NCBI GenBank assembly: GCA_964502995.1
Contig: CAZCZB010000005.1
Location: 1 to 64,000 of the forward strand
DNA length: 64,000 nt
Origin: Bin87 sp964502995
GTDB lineage: Bacteria; Chloroflexota; Dehalococcoidia; Lucifugimonadales; UBA3495
Direction: 5' to 3'
Part shown: positions 50,525 to 58,000 of the stretch, piece after piece
Layout of the letters: each line of letters opens with the position of its first letter
Numbering within the stretch: position 1 is the first letter of the stretch
Translations under genes and position numbers: made by a program
Notes under the pieces: model-generated
Databases searched by the model: none
What the model saw: the letters and a program-made list of their open reading frames with translations, nothing else
Told to the model about the DNA's origin: nothing

Positions 50525-50598
50525 CCGCTCGTCCTGAGCCTGTCGAAGGACATCTCAGTCACACTGGATCATGGTTCGACAGGCTCACCATGAGCGGG
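50525..50598. repeat. Core of MITE-like family (element C)
   Basis: CCGCTCGTCCTGAGCCTGTC at its left and GACAGGCTCACCATGAGCGG at its right make an imperfect inverted repeat identical in layout to the interiors of elements A and B. The outer terminal repeats seen there are absent. It lies between the thiolase and DUF35 genes, inside their presumed operon. Confidence 0.7.
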
Positions 50599-50628
50599 CT
50601 GTAATGATCTTTGCAATCTCCACGGCGT

Positions 50629-51858
50629 CTAGTTGAGCACGTTGCCCATGATGAGCGAACTGCCGACGGCCGGCGTGCCCCAACCCATGTTCATGCTGAT
50701 CCTGGCGTCCCGCACCTGCCGGCAGCCGCCCTCGTTGTAGTCGTAAGAGTGGTCGCCTTCCAGCGCGCCGGGGCAATAGTCGTCAACGGTGCCGCGCAGT
50801 TGCCGCACGTTCTCGATGACCATGTTCATGCCGTGGGTGTAGCCCTCGCACAGGTGGCCGCCGCTCAGGTTGTTGGGACGCTTGCCGCCCAGGTTGATAA
50901 TGCCGCTGGTAACGTAGTCCTTGCCCTCGCCCTTCTCGCACCAGCCATAGTCCTCGAACTGCAGCAATACGGTGTAGGTGAAGGCGTCGTAGCATCCGGT
51001 GATGTCCACGTCTTCGTGCTTCACGCCGGCCAGTTCAAAGACGCGGGGGCCAACGTAGTGACCGGCCACGCGGGTGATGGGACCGTGCTGGTAGTGGAAA
51101 TCGCCGCCGGGCTTGGTGCCGCGACCCTGCACGCCCTTGATGTAGATGGGCTTGTGCTTGAGGTCCCTGGCCCGCTCGGCGGAGGTGACGATCACACAGG
51201 TGGCGTTATCGGTCTCAAGGCAGCAGTCCAGCAGGTGCGCCACCGGGCGGATGATCCAGCGCGAGTTCATCACGTCGTCCACGGTGACCCGGTGCTTCAT
51301 CAGCGCCTTGGGGTTGTTGGAGGCATGATTCGAGTGTGCGACCTTGATGGCAGCCAGGTCCTCGCTCTTCACGCCATACTCGGCCATGTGGCGGGTGAAC
51401 GTGTACGAGAACTGCTGCACCGCGCTGATCAGGCCATAGGGGCGCTTCATCAGGTCCAGCCCGCCGATGGGAGCGGATGCCCGCGCGCCGGTGCCGCCGA
51501 TGCGCACGTTGGAGTAGCCGTTCATGGAGCGGAAGATGGCGACCACGTCGCACATGCCCGCCTCGATCGCGCCGATGGCCAGGCCGACCAGCGCCTCGGT
51601 GGACGAGCCTCCCCCGGAGCAGTCCATGTAGAAGTTGGGGCGGATGCCCAGGTCGTACTGGATGGACGTGGAGGGTGTGGAGTCACCGCCGTGGTAACTG
51701 AGCATCCCGTCCACCTGGTCGGGAGTCAGGCCGGCGTCATTCATGGCATTGCGGATGGCCTCTGCGCCCAATGCGCGGGTGGTTCGGCCGGAGGCGCGGC
51801 TGTACTCGGTCTCGCCGACGCCTACGATGCAGTATTTGTCTCGCGGGTTACCCGCCAT
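50629..51858 (-). CDS. Thiolase family protein (SCP-x-like)
   Basis: This 409-residue thiolase-fold protein is of the lipid-transfer/SCP-x-like subgroup that works with DUF35 partners. It begins YCIVGVGETEYSRASGRTTR. The nucleophile region reads FYMDCSGGGSSTEALVGLAI, and ITGCYDAFTYTVLLQFEDYG and NLSGGHLCEGYTHGMNMVIE hold the later His and Cys positions (GGHLCEG). The start is ATG 51858 with GGAGGG about six bases upstream. Downstream lies the DUF35 gene. The pair probably performs acetyl-CoA or acyl-CoA condensation or cleavage. Confidence 0.88.
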   Translation of the reverse strand: MAGNPRDKYCIVGVGETEYSRASGRTTRALGAEAIRNAMNDAGLTPDQVDGMLSYHGGDSTPSTSIQYDLGIRPNFYMDCSGGGSSTEALVGLAIGAIEAGMCDVVAIFRSMNGYSNVRIGGTGARASAPIGGLDLMKRPYGLISAVQQFSYTFTRHMAEYGVKSEDLAAIKVAHSNHASNNPKALMKHRVTVDDVMNSRWIIRPVAHLLDCCLETDNATCVIVTSAERARDLKHKPIYIKGVQGRGTKPGGDFHYQHGPITRVAGHYVGPRVFELAGVKHEDVDITGCYDAFTYTVLLQFEDYGWCEKGEGKDYVTSGIINLGGKRPNNLSGGHLCEGYTHGMNMVIENVRQLRGTVDDYCPGALEGDHSYDYNEGGCRQVRDARISMNMGWGTPAVGSSLIMGNVLN

Positions 51859-51947
51859 ATCGTTCCCTCCGATTGGTGGTTCTGGAATCGAGCGCCGGCG
51901 CATCCGCCCGGCCCCGTGAGGCACGCTAACACGGGCAGAACAGGGAT

Positions 51948-52718
51948 TCAAGCGGTATCCCGTTCGTCAAACTCCTCCGGCTCTCCGGCGTCGGGCGGCG
52001 TCACAACCACAACCTCAACGCCCTTGTCTTCAGCCAATTGACGATATGCGGGAGATACAGAGTAACCGGCAACCACTGCCATGGTGGCATGGCTGGTCAG
52101 CTTTTCCAACAACCGCGCCCGGTCTGCGGCGCGCATGATGTCCCGTTCACCAATTCCTGAGGATACTTCCACCGCTAACCGGGTTTCCTGACGCGTATCC
52201 CGGTCAATGCCGCGCACTGCCACGTCGAGGGCCATCAAAGATCTCCGGTCGCTATCGGTAAAGAAACCGGCGTCGATGGCATCGTCGATCTGGTCGGCCA
52301 GGACTGATTTATCAATCACCCGAATACGCCGGAGCAGGTGGCCGAAAAGGCCGGCAGCGTTGTCCCGGAATCTACGCTCGGCTTCGTCGCCAAGCAGCCG
52401 ATTCCGATGTCTCTCGTGACGCTCCAACCGGTGGTCAATGCGTCTCAGCCAATTGGTATGCTCCTCCAGAAGCTTGGTATGCCCTTCCAGAAGCTTGGTA
52501 TGCTCCTCCAGAAGCTTGGTATGCCCTTCCAGAAGCCGGCTGTGGTTTTCCAGCGTAACAGCCTGCGCCTGCACTCCCGCTATCAGCGCGCGGACCTGGG
52601 CCGGCATCTGCCGGAACTCCTCGTCCAGGATCTGCTGCCGCAATCGCTCCCGGTATTCCGGGTTTCGCTCCAACAGAGCCATCAGATCGTCGAAAGTGAT
52701 GATTTCCTCGGTGGCCAT
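51948..52718 (-). CDS. Coiled-coil protein with nuclease-like C-terminal domain
   Basis: This 256-residue protein has an N-terminal helical part and a tandem heptad array (LLEGHTK and LLEEHTK units, residues ~60-90), followed by a charged helix. A C-terminal alpha/beta domain has SLMALDVAVRGIDRDTRQET then RLAVEVSSGIGERD. The Asp and later Glu in paired strands recall PD-(D/E)XK-like proteins such as DUF3782 or Uma2 relatives, often found with such coiled coils in Cyanobacteria and Chloroflexota. The catalytic Lys is not evident. The start is ATG 52718. The function is unknown. Confidence 0.65.
   Translation of the reverse strand: MATEEIITFDDLMALLERNPEYRERLRQQILDEEFRQMPAQVRALIAGVQAQAVTLENHSRLLEGHTKLLEEHTKLLEGHTKLLEEHTNWLRRIDHRLERHERHRNRLLGDEAERRFRDNAAGLFGHLLRRIRVIDKSVLADQIDDAIDAGFFTDSDRRSLMALDVAVRGIDRDTRQETRLAVEVSSGIGERDIMRAADRARLLEKLTSHATMAVVAGYSVSPAYRQLAEDKGVEVVVVTPPDAGEPEEFDERDTA
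52453..52536 (-). repeat. 21-bp tandem repeat encoding heptads
   Basis: Four 21-base units alternate between TTGGTATGCTCCTCCAGAAG(C) and TTGGTATGCCCTTCCAGAAG(C), giving a 42-base higher-order period. On the minus strand they encode alternating LLEEHTK and LLEGHTK heptads. The near-identity of alternate units points to recent duplication. Confidence 0.85.
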
Positions 52719-52748
52719 GCTGACGTTTCCCTGCGTCCGTTTAAACTA

Positions 52749-53765
52749 TCAGGTATAAACCACCTGCATGGCCTGCCGGACGTTATCCATGGTTTCCTGG
52801 GCGATGGCCCGCTCGCGCTCGGTGCCTGCTTTCAGGACGTCGCGCACGTAGTCGGGGTGTTCCTCGTACCAGGCCCGCCGCTCGCGGATCGGTTCCAGGA
52901 AACGGTTGATGGCGGCGGTGAGTGTGTCCTTCACCTCTCCGTCGCTGACCGTGCCGGCGGTGTATCGTTCCTTCAGTTCCGCCACCTCGTCCTGGTTGTC
53001 GTTGAAGGCGTCGTGGTACAGGAACGCCGGGTTGTATTCCACCACGCCGGGATCGGTGGCGCGGAGCCTGGGGTTTTCGCCGGTAATGTCGGACACCATG
53101 CGCCGCACCCGTCGCTGCACCGTTTCGGGGTCGTCGGCCAGGTAGATGGTGTTGTTCAGGCTCTTGCTCATCTTGGCCTGTCCGTCGGTTCCGACGAGAC
53201 GGGGCACCCGGCCAACGCGGGCGCGCGGAACCGGAAACACCTCGCCGTACAGCCGGTTGAACCGACGGGCGACGTTCCGCGTGTACTCGATATGCGGCAC
53301 CTGGTCCTCGCCCACCGGCACCAGGTGCGCCTTGGGCAGCAGAATGTCCGCCGCCTGGCTGATGGGGTAGTTGAAGAACCCCAGGGTGATGGACTGGTTT
53401 TCGGACTCAAGCTGTTCCGTTTCCGCGCGCAGGGTCGGATTCTTCTGGTGCTGGTTGAGCGGCATCAGCATCGAGAAGTACATGGTCAGTTCGGCGTGTT
53501 CGGGCACGTAACTCTGGATGACGAAGGCCGATTTCTCAGGGTCCAGACCCACGGCCAGCCAGTCGGTGGCGACCTCAATCACCGAGCGCTGGATCAGGCC
53601 GATGTCGTCCAGATGGTCGCCCATGGCCTGGTAGTCTGCAATCAGAAAGAAGCACTCGTACTCGTTTTCCAACTGGAGCCAGTTCTCCAGCGCGCCGAGA
53701 TAGTGCCCAAGATGCAGTTGCCCGGTGGGGCGCATGCCGGTGAGAATGCGTTGCTGGTCAGCCAT
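52749..53765 (-). CDS. trpS: Tryptophanyl-tRNA synthetase
   Basis: This 338-residue class I synthetase charges tRNA-Trp and is of the bacterial type. The HIGH motif is HLGHYLG in GMRPTGQLHLGHYLGALENW and KMSKS is intact in TDGQAKMSKSLNNTIYL. PISQAADILLPKAHLVPVGE and DQVPHIEYTRNVARRFN form the Trp/ATP pocket. The length and motifs are normal. Downstream on the same strand lie only unrelated genes. Upstream lie two tiny membrane genes and the TrpRS-like chimera at 54400. This gene is therefore the working synthetase of the pair. Confidence 0.96.
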   Translation of the reverse strand: MADQQRILTGMRPTGQLHLGHYLGALENWLQLENEYECFFLIADYQAMGDHLDDIGLIQRSVIEVATDWLAVGLDPEKSAFVIQSYVPEHAELTMYFSMLMPLNQHQKNPTLRAETEQLESENQSITLGFFNYPISQAADILLPKAHLVPVGEDQVPHIEYTRNVARRFNRLYGEVFPVPRARVGRVPRLVGTDGQAKMSKSLNNTIYLADDPETVQRRVRRMVSDITGENPRLRATDPGVVEYNPAFLYHDAFNDNQDEVAELKERYTAGTVSDGEVKDTLTAAINRFLEPIRERRAWYEEHPDYVRDVLKAGTERERAIAQETMDNVRQAMQVVYT

Positions 53766-53807
53766 GTTCCGGAACCCTCACTAATAGTCCAATCAAATTT
53801 GAGATTG

Positions 53808-54005
53808 CTACGACGACAACCTGAAAGCCACAGAAAGCAGAATTCCGGCGATCCCGAGCCAGAACCAGGAAACGGTTCGATACAAAACCTTCAGGAAAAA
53901 CCTCGATGTGTTGATGGCTTCGGTTCGTTCTGCCAACTCGTGAAACACTGCTCCCGCGAATCCAATTCCCACTACGAAAACGACATAGACCAGCGCCACG
54001 CTCAC
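53808..54005 (-). CDS. 65-residue membrane microprotein
   Basis: This 65-residue protein begins VSVALVYVVFVVGIGFAGAV (helix 1), has a charged loop FHELAERTEAINTSRFF, then a second helix TVSWFWLGIAGILLSVAF. The start is GTG 54005, forming a four-base GTGA overlap with the upstream 55-residue gene. It is not recognised. A longer frame extending 5' would run across that gene and is not coding. The trpS start lies 42 bases downstream, so cotranscription with trpS is possible. Confidence 0.5.
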   Translation of the reverse strand: MSVALVYVVFVVGIGFAGAVFHELAERTEAINTSRFFLKVLYRTVSWFWLGIAGILLSVAFRLSS

Positions 54006-54169
54006 GTAACGCTGCCTTGTCGCCAATGAAGCCAGGTTGCAATTACGGCAGCTGCGACACCCACCAATATGATTGCGCCAATCGGCGCCAACCACTGATA
54101 TTGGTACTCGCAAGCAGATACCGTATATGGTGGCGCGGTGCAGATATGGTTCAGGAAAAACTCCTTCAT
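54002..54169 (-). CDS. 55-residue single-span membrane microprotein
   Basis: This 55-residue protein, MKEFFLNHICTAPP at its N-terminus, has one strong helix (LAPIGAIILVGVAAAVIATW) and a basic end (LHWRQGSVT). ATG 54169 has a strong GGAGG site at 54177-54181, seven bases upstream. Its stop overlaps the GTG of the 65-residue membrane protein, so the two are made in a coupled way. No family is recognised. It lies between the TrpRS-like chimera and trpS on the same strand. The 54210-54399 gap upstream contains nothing obvious. Confidence 0.55.
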   Translation of the reverse strand: MKEFFLNHICTAPPYTVSACEYQYQWLAPIGAIILVGVAAAVIATWLHWRQGSVT

Positions 54170-54399
54170 GTGGGTTCCTCCTTCGCTGGCAGTCTGGCCA
54201 ATGCACACACCCGGCTAAAGGTGTCAGCGTCAGGCCTGCCGCGTGATTGATGATGGGTTGCCAGATATTTTAGCAGTTTGTCAGTTGCAGTTGCCTTACG
54301 CTCACCCGCAGCAATTCTGTCGAACGGTGCGGCATTGCAGCGTCGTGCGCCCTCTCAATACCGGGGCGCAGACGCAGCCGATGAAGCGTGCTGTTGCCA

Positions 54400-56622
54400 T
54401 TAATCTTCTTCGCCGATGGTTCCCGCCAGGGCTCTGGCCCGTCGTATTGCCGCATCCGGCAGGGATTCTCGCGCCTGCTGGCGGAGCTTCAAATGTTCGA
54501 GGATATTGTCCGTGGCCGCAGCTTTGCACTCGCCGCACGTCAGTTTCCCGGAGCGGCATCGTTCCTGAAGCTCGGTGTACGCCCCCGGCTCCAAAGTGGC
54601 GTGAAAAGCGTGCAGGCTCGACACGCTGCATACTCGCGGGTCGGGATTTCCTCCCAGTTCCCGCTGTTCCGTCAGCGTCTGCCGACCGCCCGTGTACGCC
54701 CTCAAAATACGTCGCCGAACGTCCTCGGTCGTGTCGTTGTAGGCGATACGTCCCTGGGGCACCGCATTGGTCATCACGTCCACCGCGCTTCCCGTGCTCG
54801 GATCGTCGTAGGTGGTCAGGCCGCGCATTGGTCGCAGGTACAGCGCAGACGGCTTGATGAATCCGAACTTCTCGGCAATGTTTCGCGCCATGCGCACGTA
54901 CACGTCGCCGCCAATGCTGTCGATGACCAACGTGCGGCAGGGCCCCGCCATTTCCGGCTGCTGGACGTGCAAAATCGAGGCCAGCCGCAGCAGGGGCAGG
55001 AAGGTATCGGTCACGCTGGTACTCAACCGCAATCCCAACGCGGAGTTCAACGTGCTCAATGGAATGGCCTCGCCCAACTTGAACGCGGTCTCCACCACCG
55101 CGGGGCGTTCCAGTTCCATGTTTGCGTCCGTCTGATGCAAGTCCAGGCCCGCCGCCGCCAAGGTCAACAGCCGCTCAGTCGCGTTCGCCCGGGCGGTTTC
55201 GCGCGAATTCGGATCGCCGTGGAAACCAAGCGAAACCTCGGCGCCCAATGAGTTAAAGTACAGCAGCAGGTTCCCCAGGGCCATTTCTCCCAGGTGCATC
55301 GGTCCTTCCGTGGACATGGTTGCTATCACTTTGCACCGTTGGCCGTCCTCCAACGCCTGCATGAAGAGGTCAGCGTCCCGGCTGCCCACAACCTGCCCGG
55401 TCAGAATGTAGGGATGCGGCTCCTCGAACCATTGCGCAAACCTGCTTTGCTGCTCAGGGTAGGCCTCGTTGAGTCCGGTGACCCGCAGTTCTTTGATCAG
55501 TTCATTCTCGCGGGCCAGTGGTTGGTCGCCGGTACGCACCACCAGCGACGGGATGGCCATGTCGGCCTCCTCGGTGCGCGTCTCCGGTGAATCGGCGTCG
55601 AGAATCTGGCCGTGCAGTCGGATCAGGCGTTGGGCGATGTCGTTTAGCGTGCGCTCCTGCACCTCGCGGGCGTTGGACAACAGCAGACGAGCGATGTCCT
55701 CGGCGGTTTCCGCCGACAGGCCCAACTGCCTCGCCTTGCGCCTCGCGCCGATGAAAAGGTTTTCCTCCACGGCGGGCTTGTGGATGGTGTCGCTCTCCAG
55801 GTACTTTTCGGCCGCCACGTTGCGAGATGCCTCGATGCGGTCGTGGGTCAACTCCAGGATGCGCTCGTGGCTGCCCGCGATGATGGCGCGCTGCTGTCCC
55901 CGGTACTCAGCGTAGGGAAGGCCTCCACCCGGCATCTGAGAACGGACCAGCGCAGGATCTTCGCCCTCCAGCAGTCGCTCCACGCCGCGCCGCAGGGTTG
56001 CGATCTCCGACAGGCGGCGCCAGTCAGGAGGAACCAGCGCGCCCGGTTGGCTGTCCAGCCACTGTGCCAGCCTGGGCATCCGCTCGTCATACATTGCTCG
56101 CGCCGCCGGTAATTCCAGCCGTTCGCGCATATCCAGCGCGGGCGCGAGGCACTGCATGCGGTACGCGGCCAGATGGTTCTCGCGGGCCCGTCCGGGCGAG
56201 GGAACTTCCTTGATGCGGTCGGAGTGGTGTTCCACGGTGGTCAGGTCAAGGAGCGCCGCGTGCCAAAGACACCTCGCGTTCGCGTCATCGGTGGAACCGT
56301 CCCACGCGCCCGATACCGCGGCGCGCACCGATGCGACAAAAGCATCGGGCGCCCCCGACCCGCGCAGCCAGGCTTCGGCAATGGCCGCCGATGTGTCGGC
56401 GCGGCGCGGGTCGTCGGGTGAACCTGCCAGGTAAAACAGGGCGGCAGCGTTGACTGCGGAGAAATCCACCGCCGCGTCACCGGCTTCGGCCAGTTCACCG
56501 GCGGTGGCGGCGATTCTGCGGGCCGCCGGCAATCCGTCGGCATCGCGATGGCTCGCGTAAATAGCCGGCAGCGAGTTGGCGAGCCGGTGGGCGTCAGGCG
56601 TGTACTGCTGGGCAGTGGTCAT
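54400..56622 (-). CDS. HD-like / chorismate mutase / degenerate TrpRS chimera
   Basis: This 740-residue protein has three parts. Residues ~30-140 follow HD-phosphohydrolase architecture but lack the metal ligands: the AALLHD position reads AALFYL, and the LWDADKLD position reads LWHAALLD. Residues 245-322 align without gaps to E. coli chorismate mutase 11-88, with Arg245, Arg262, Lys273, Glu286 and Gln322 matching active-site R11, R28, K39, E52 and Q88. D48, R51 and S84 are changed. Residues ~373-722 follow archaeal/eukaryotic TrpRS, including AYTGGRQTLTEQRELGGNPD and RCRSGKLTCGECK. HIGH is HLGE, and KMSKS is replaced by GLTTYDDPST. The start is ATG 56622. ATG 56661 is an alternative. Confidence 0.8.
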   Translation of the reverse strand: MTTAQQYTPDAHRLANSLPAIYASHRDADGLPAARRIAATAGELAEAGDAAVDFSAVNAAALFYLAGSPDDPRRADTSAAIAEAWLRGSGAPDAFVASVRAAVSGAWDGSTDDANARCLWHAALLDLTTVEHHSDRIKEVPSPGRARENHLAAYRMQCLAPALDMRERLELPAARAMYDERMPRLAQWLDSQPGALVPPDWRRLSEIATLRRGVERLLEGEDPALVRSQMPGGGLPYAEYRGQQRAIIAGSHERILELTHDRIEASRNVAAEKYLESDTIHKPAVEENLFIGARRKARQLGLSAETAEDIARLLLSNAREVQERTLNDIAQRLIRLHGQILDADSPETRTEEADMAIPSLVVRTGDQPLARENELIKELRVTGLNEAYPEQQSRFAQWFEEPHPYILTGQVVGSRDADLFMQALEDGQRCKVIATMSTEGPMHLGEMALGNLLLYFNSLGAEVSLGFHGDPNSRETARANATERLLTLAAAGLDLHQTDANMELERPAVVETAFKLGEAIPLSTLNSALGLRLSTSVTDTFLPLLRLASILHVQQPEMAGPCRTLVIDSIGGDVYVRMARNIAEKFGFIKPSALYLRPMRGLTTYDDPSTGSAVDVMTNAVPQGRIAYNDTTEDVRRRILRAYTGGRQTLTEQRELGGNPDPRVCSVSSLHAFHATLEPGAYTELQERCRSGKLTCGECKAAATDNILEHLKLRQQARESLPDAAIRRARALAGTIGEED

Positions 56623-56704
56623 TGCCGGTATCAGAGCAACGATAGATTCGGATTGCCACATAATACCAGCAATGTCGGCGGCGGGACGATGCCCGCTGTG
56701 CCAA

Positions 56705-57385
56705 CTAGGAATCGAGTCGTTGCAGGAACCGGGCGATGGCCTCGTTGCACGCCTCCGGTTGTTCCAGCGTAACGAAGTGGCCCGAGTTGGGAACCACCAC
56801 GACCTCGGCATCCGGCAGCTCGCGGCCCAGGTATTCGGCGTAGCGCACGGGCGTCATGACATCGTCGGCGCCGACAATGACCAGCGACGGTATGGCAATT
56901 TCCTTCACCCGTTCCATCACGTCGAACTTGTCGCAGCAGACCAGATCGTTGTGCTCTACCATTGGGCCGGATCGCAGGGCACGCTCGGCCAACTGAGGGG
57001 CCAGGTCGCGGTTGATCGCCTCATAGTAGCCGGGGGCTTCGGATCGCCACTGGGCGTCGTCCAGACAGCGAGTCAGGTAGTCGGGATGCACGCGAAGGCG
57101 GGCGCCGGTGCCGATCAGCACCAGGCCGGCCAGATCCTCAGGGAAGCGCAGCGCATAGTCCAGCACGATTGCCCCGCCCATCGAGTGCCCGAAAAGCACG
57201 AACGGCGCGTAACCCCGGGCTGTGGCGTACTCGCGAACCCAGTCCACGTAGCCGCCGATGGTATCCCGAGGTTCGCCGTCGGGGTGGCCGGGCAGATTCA
57301 CCGCGTCGGCGTCGTCGAAAGCCCGTGTCTGGTAGTGGTAGGTGAGTTCGTTCTGGCCGGAGCCGTGAACCATGACGAGTTGCAT
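56705..57385 (-). CDS. Alpha/beta hydrolase fold protein
   Basis: This 226-residue alpha/beta hydrolase has the oxyanion start VMVHGSGQNELTYHYQT, the nucleophile elbow LFGHSMGGAIVLDYALRFPE (Ser), the acid strand SLVIVGADDVMTPVRYAEYL (Asp) and the His in VVPNSGHFVTLEQPE. The triad is therefore complete. It resembles small esterase, haloperoxidase-like or MenH-type enzymes. The start is ATG 57385 with AGGA about eight bases upstream. The chimera start lies 82 bases downstream on the same strand. The substrate is unknown. Confidence 0.87.
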   Translation of the reverse strand: MQLVMVHGSGQNELTYHYQTRAFDDADAVNLPGHPDGEPRDTIGGYVDWVREYATARGYAPFVLFGHSMGGAIVLDYALRFPEDLAGLVLIGTGARLRVHPDYLTRCLDDAQWRSEAPGYYEAINRDLAPQLAERALRSGPMVEHNDLVCCDKFDVMERVKEIAIPSLVIVGADDVMTPVRYAEYLGRELPDAEVVVVPNSGHFVTLEQPEACNEAIARFLQRLDS

Positions 57386-57417
57386 TAAAGTGTCCTGTCG
57401 GGTGATTGGGTTGGGGT

Positions 57418-57612
57418 TTACTTCTTCGGCATCGCTGGCGGCGGGTCGTCGTCGTCCAGCAATTCCGGGTTGGCAGCGATCCGGCGTTCCAGCCACGCCT
57501 GCCACCGGGCTGATTCTTCCGCGCGACCTTCGTCCTTGCCCTTGCCCAGGCCTTCAGCCAGGGCTTCCTCGCGTATCAGGTCCATGGCCCTTTGCTTGAG
57601 CGTTTGGAACAT
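57418..57612 (-). CDS. Small charged helical protein
   Basis: This 64-residue protein begins MFQTLKQRAMDLIREEALAE, continues with the Gly/Lys/Glu-rich GLGKGKDEGRAEESAR, then WQAWLERRIAANPELLDDDD and a proline-rich end. AGGAG lies about nine bases before ATG 57612. The arrangement (helical start, G-x3-G-x3-G charged helix, A-W-x-E-R, acidic end) matches the 76-residue protein at 33500. Both are probably members of one small family of unknown function, possibly tails of Rpn-like transposase proteins. It is the gene directly upstream of the hydrolase. Confidence 0.55.
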   Translation of the reverse strand: MFQTLKQRAMDLIREEALAEGLGKGKDEGRAEESARWQAWLERRIAANPELLDDDDPPPAMPKK

Positions 57613-57641
57613 GATCGCAACTCCTTTGACTATCCAGCCGC

Positions 57642-57965
57642 TTATCGTAGAAGCCCAGGGCAAGCCGGGCAAAACCCGGATATCCTCACCAGGTTTGCCG
57701 CCGTATCCCTGCCCTCCCGCGCTCCCCAATAACTCAGTACCAGAGAAGCCAAAGCGATGCAGACTACGGCTTCGTCTGCGACGCCGATTCGGTCCTGAAC
57801 GAGGCCGCTGACGGGTATTTTCCAACCGTCCGGCCAGGCTTCCAACCGTGGCAGGGACAGCGCGGTGGCGTATAACGCCAACAGCAATATCAACCACCGC
57901 GCGCCATGCGCAACCGTCCGCAGCGCCGCGGCCTTCAAGCCGGCTGGGGAGCGGAGACTTCCCAT
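57642..57965 (-). CDS. Small membrane protein downstream of gyrA
   Basis: This 107-residue protein has two hydrophobic stretches (WLILLLALYATALSLPRL and AVVCIALASLVLSYWGA) joined by a polar loop, with a basic N-terminus. It is not recognised, and no ribosome site stands out before ATG 57965. The gene begins 35 bases after the gyrA stop on the same strand and could be translated from the same message. The call rests on reading frame, membrane pattern and position only. Confidence 0.45.
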   Translation of the reverse strand: MGSLRSPAGLKAAALRTVAHGARWLILLLALYATALSLPRLEAWPDGWKIPVSGLVQDRIGVADEAVVCIALASLVLSYWGAREGRDTAANLVRISGFCPACPGLLR

Positions 57966-58000
57966 ACGCCAGACGGTCGCTATTGTATCTTATCGGACGG

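Noticed and set aside
52338..54029. 563-codon plus-strand open frame
   Set aside because: Shadow of trpS and the coiled-coil gene. Its repeats are only the heptad array read on the other strand.
54400..56622. Annotation as a second functional tryptophanyl-tRNA synthetase
   Set aside because: HIGH and KMSKS motifs are both lost, and a complete trpS lies nearby.
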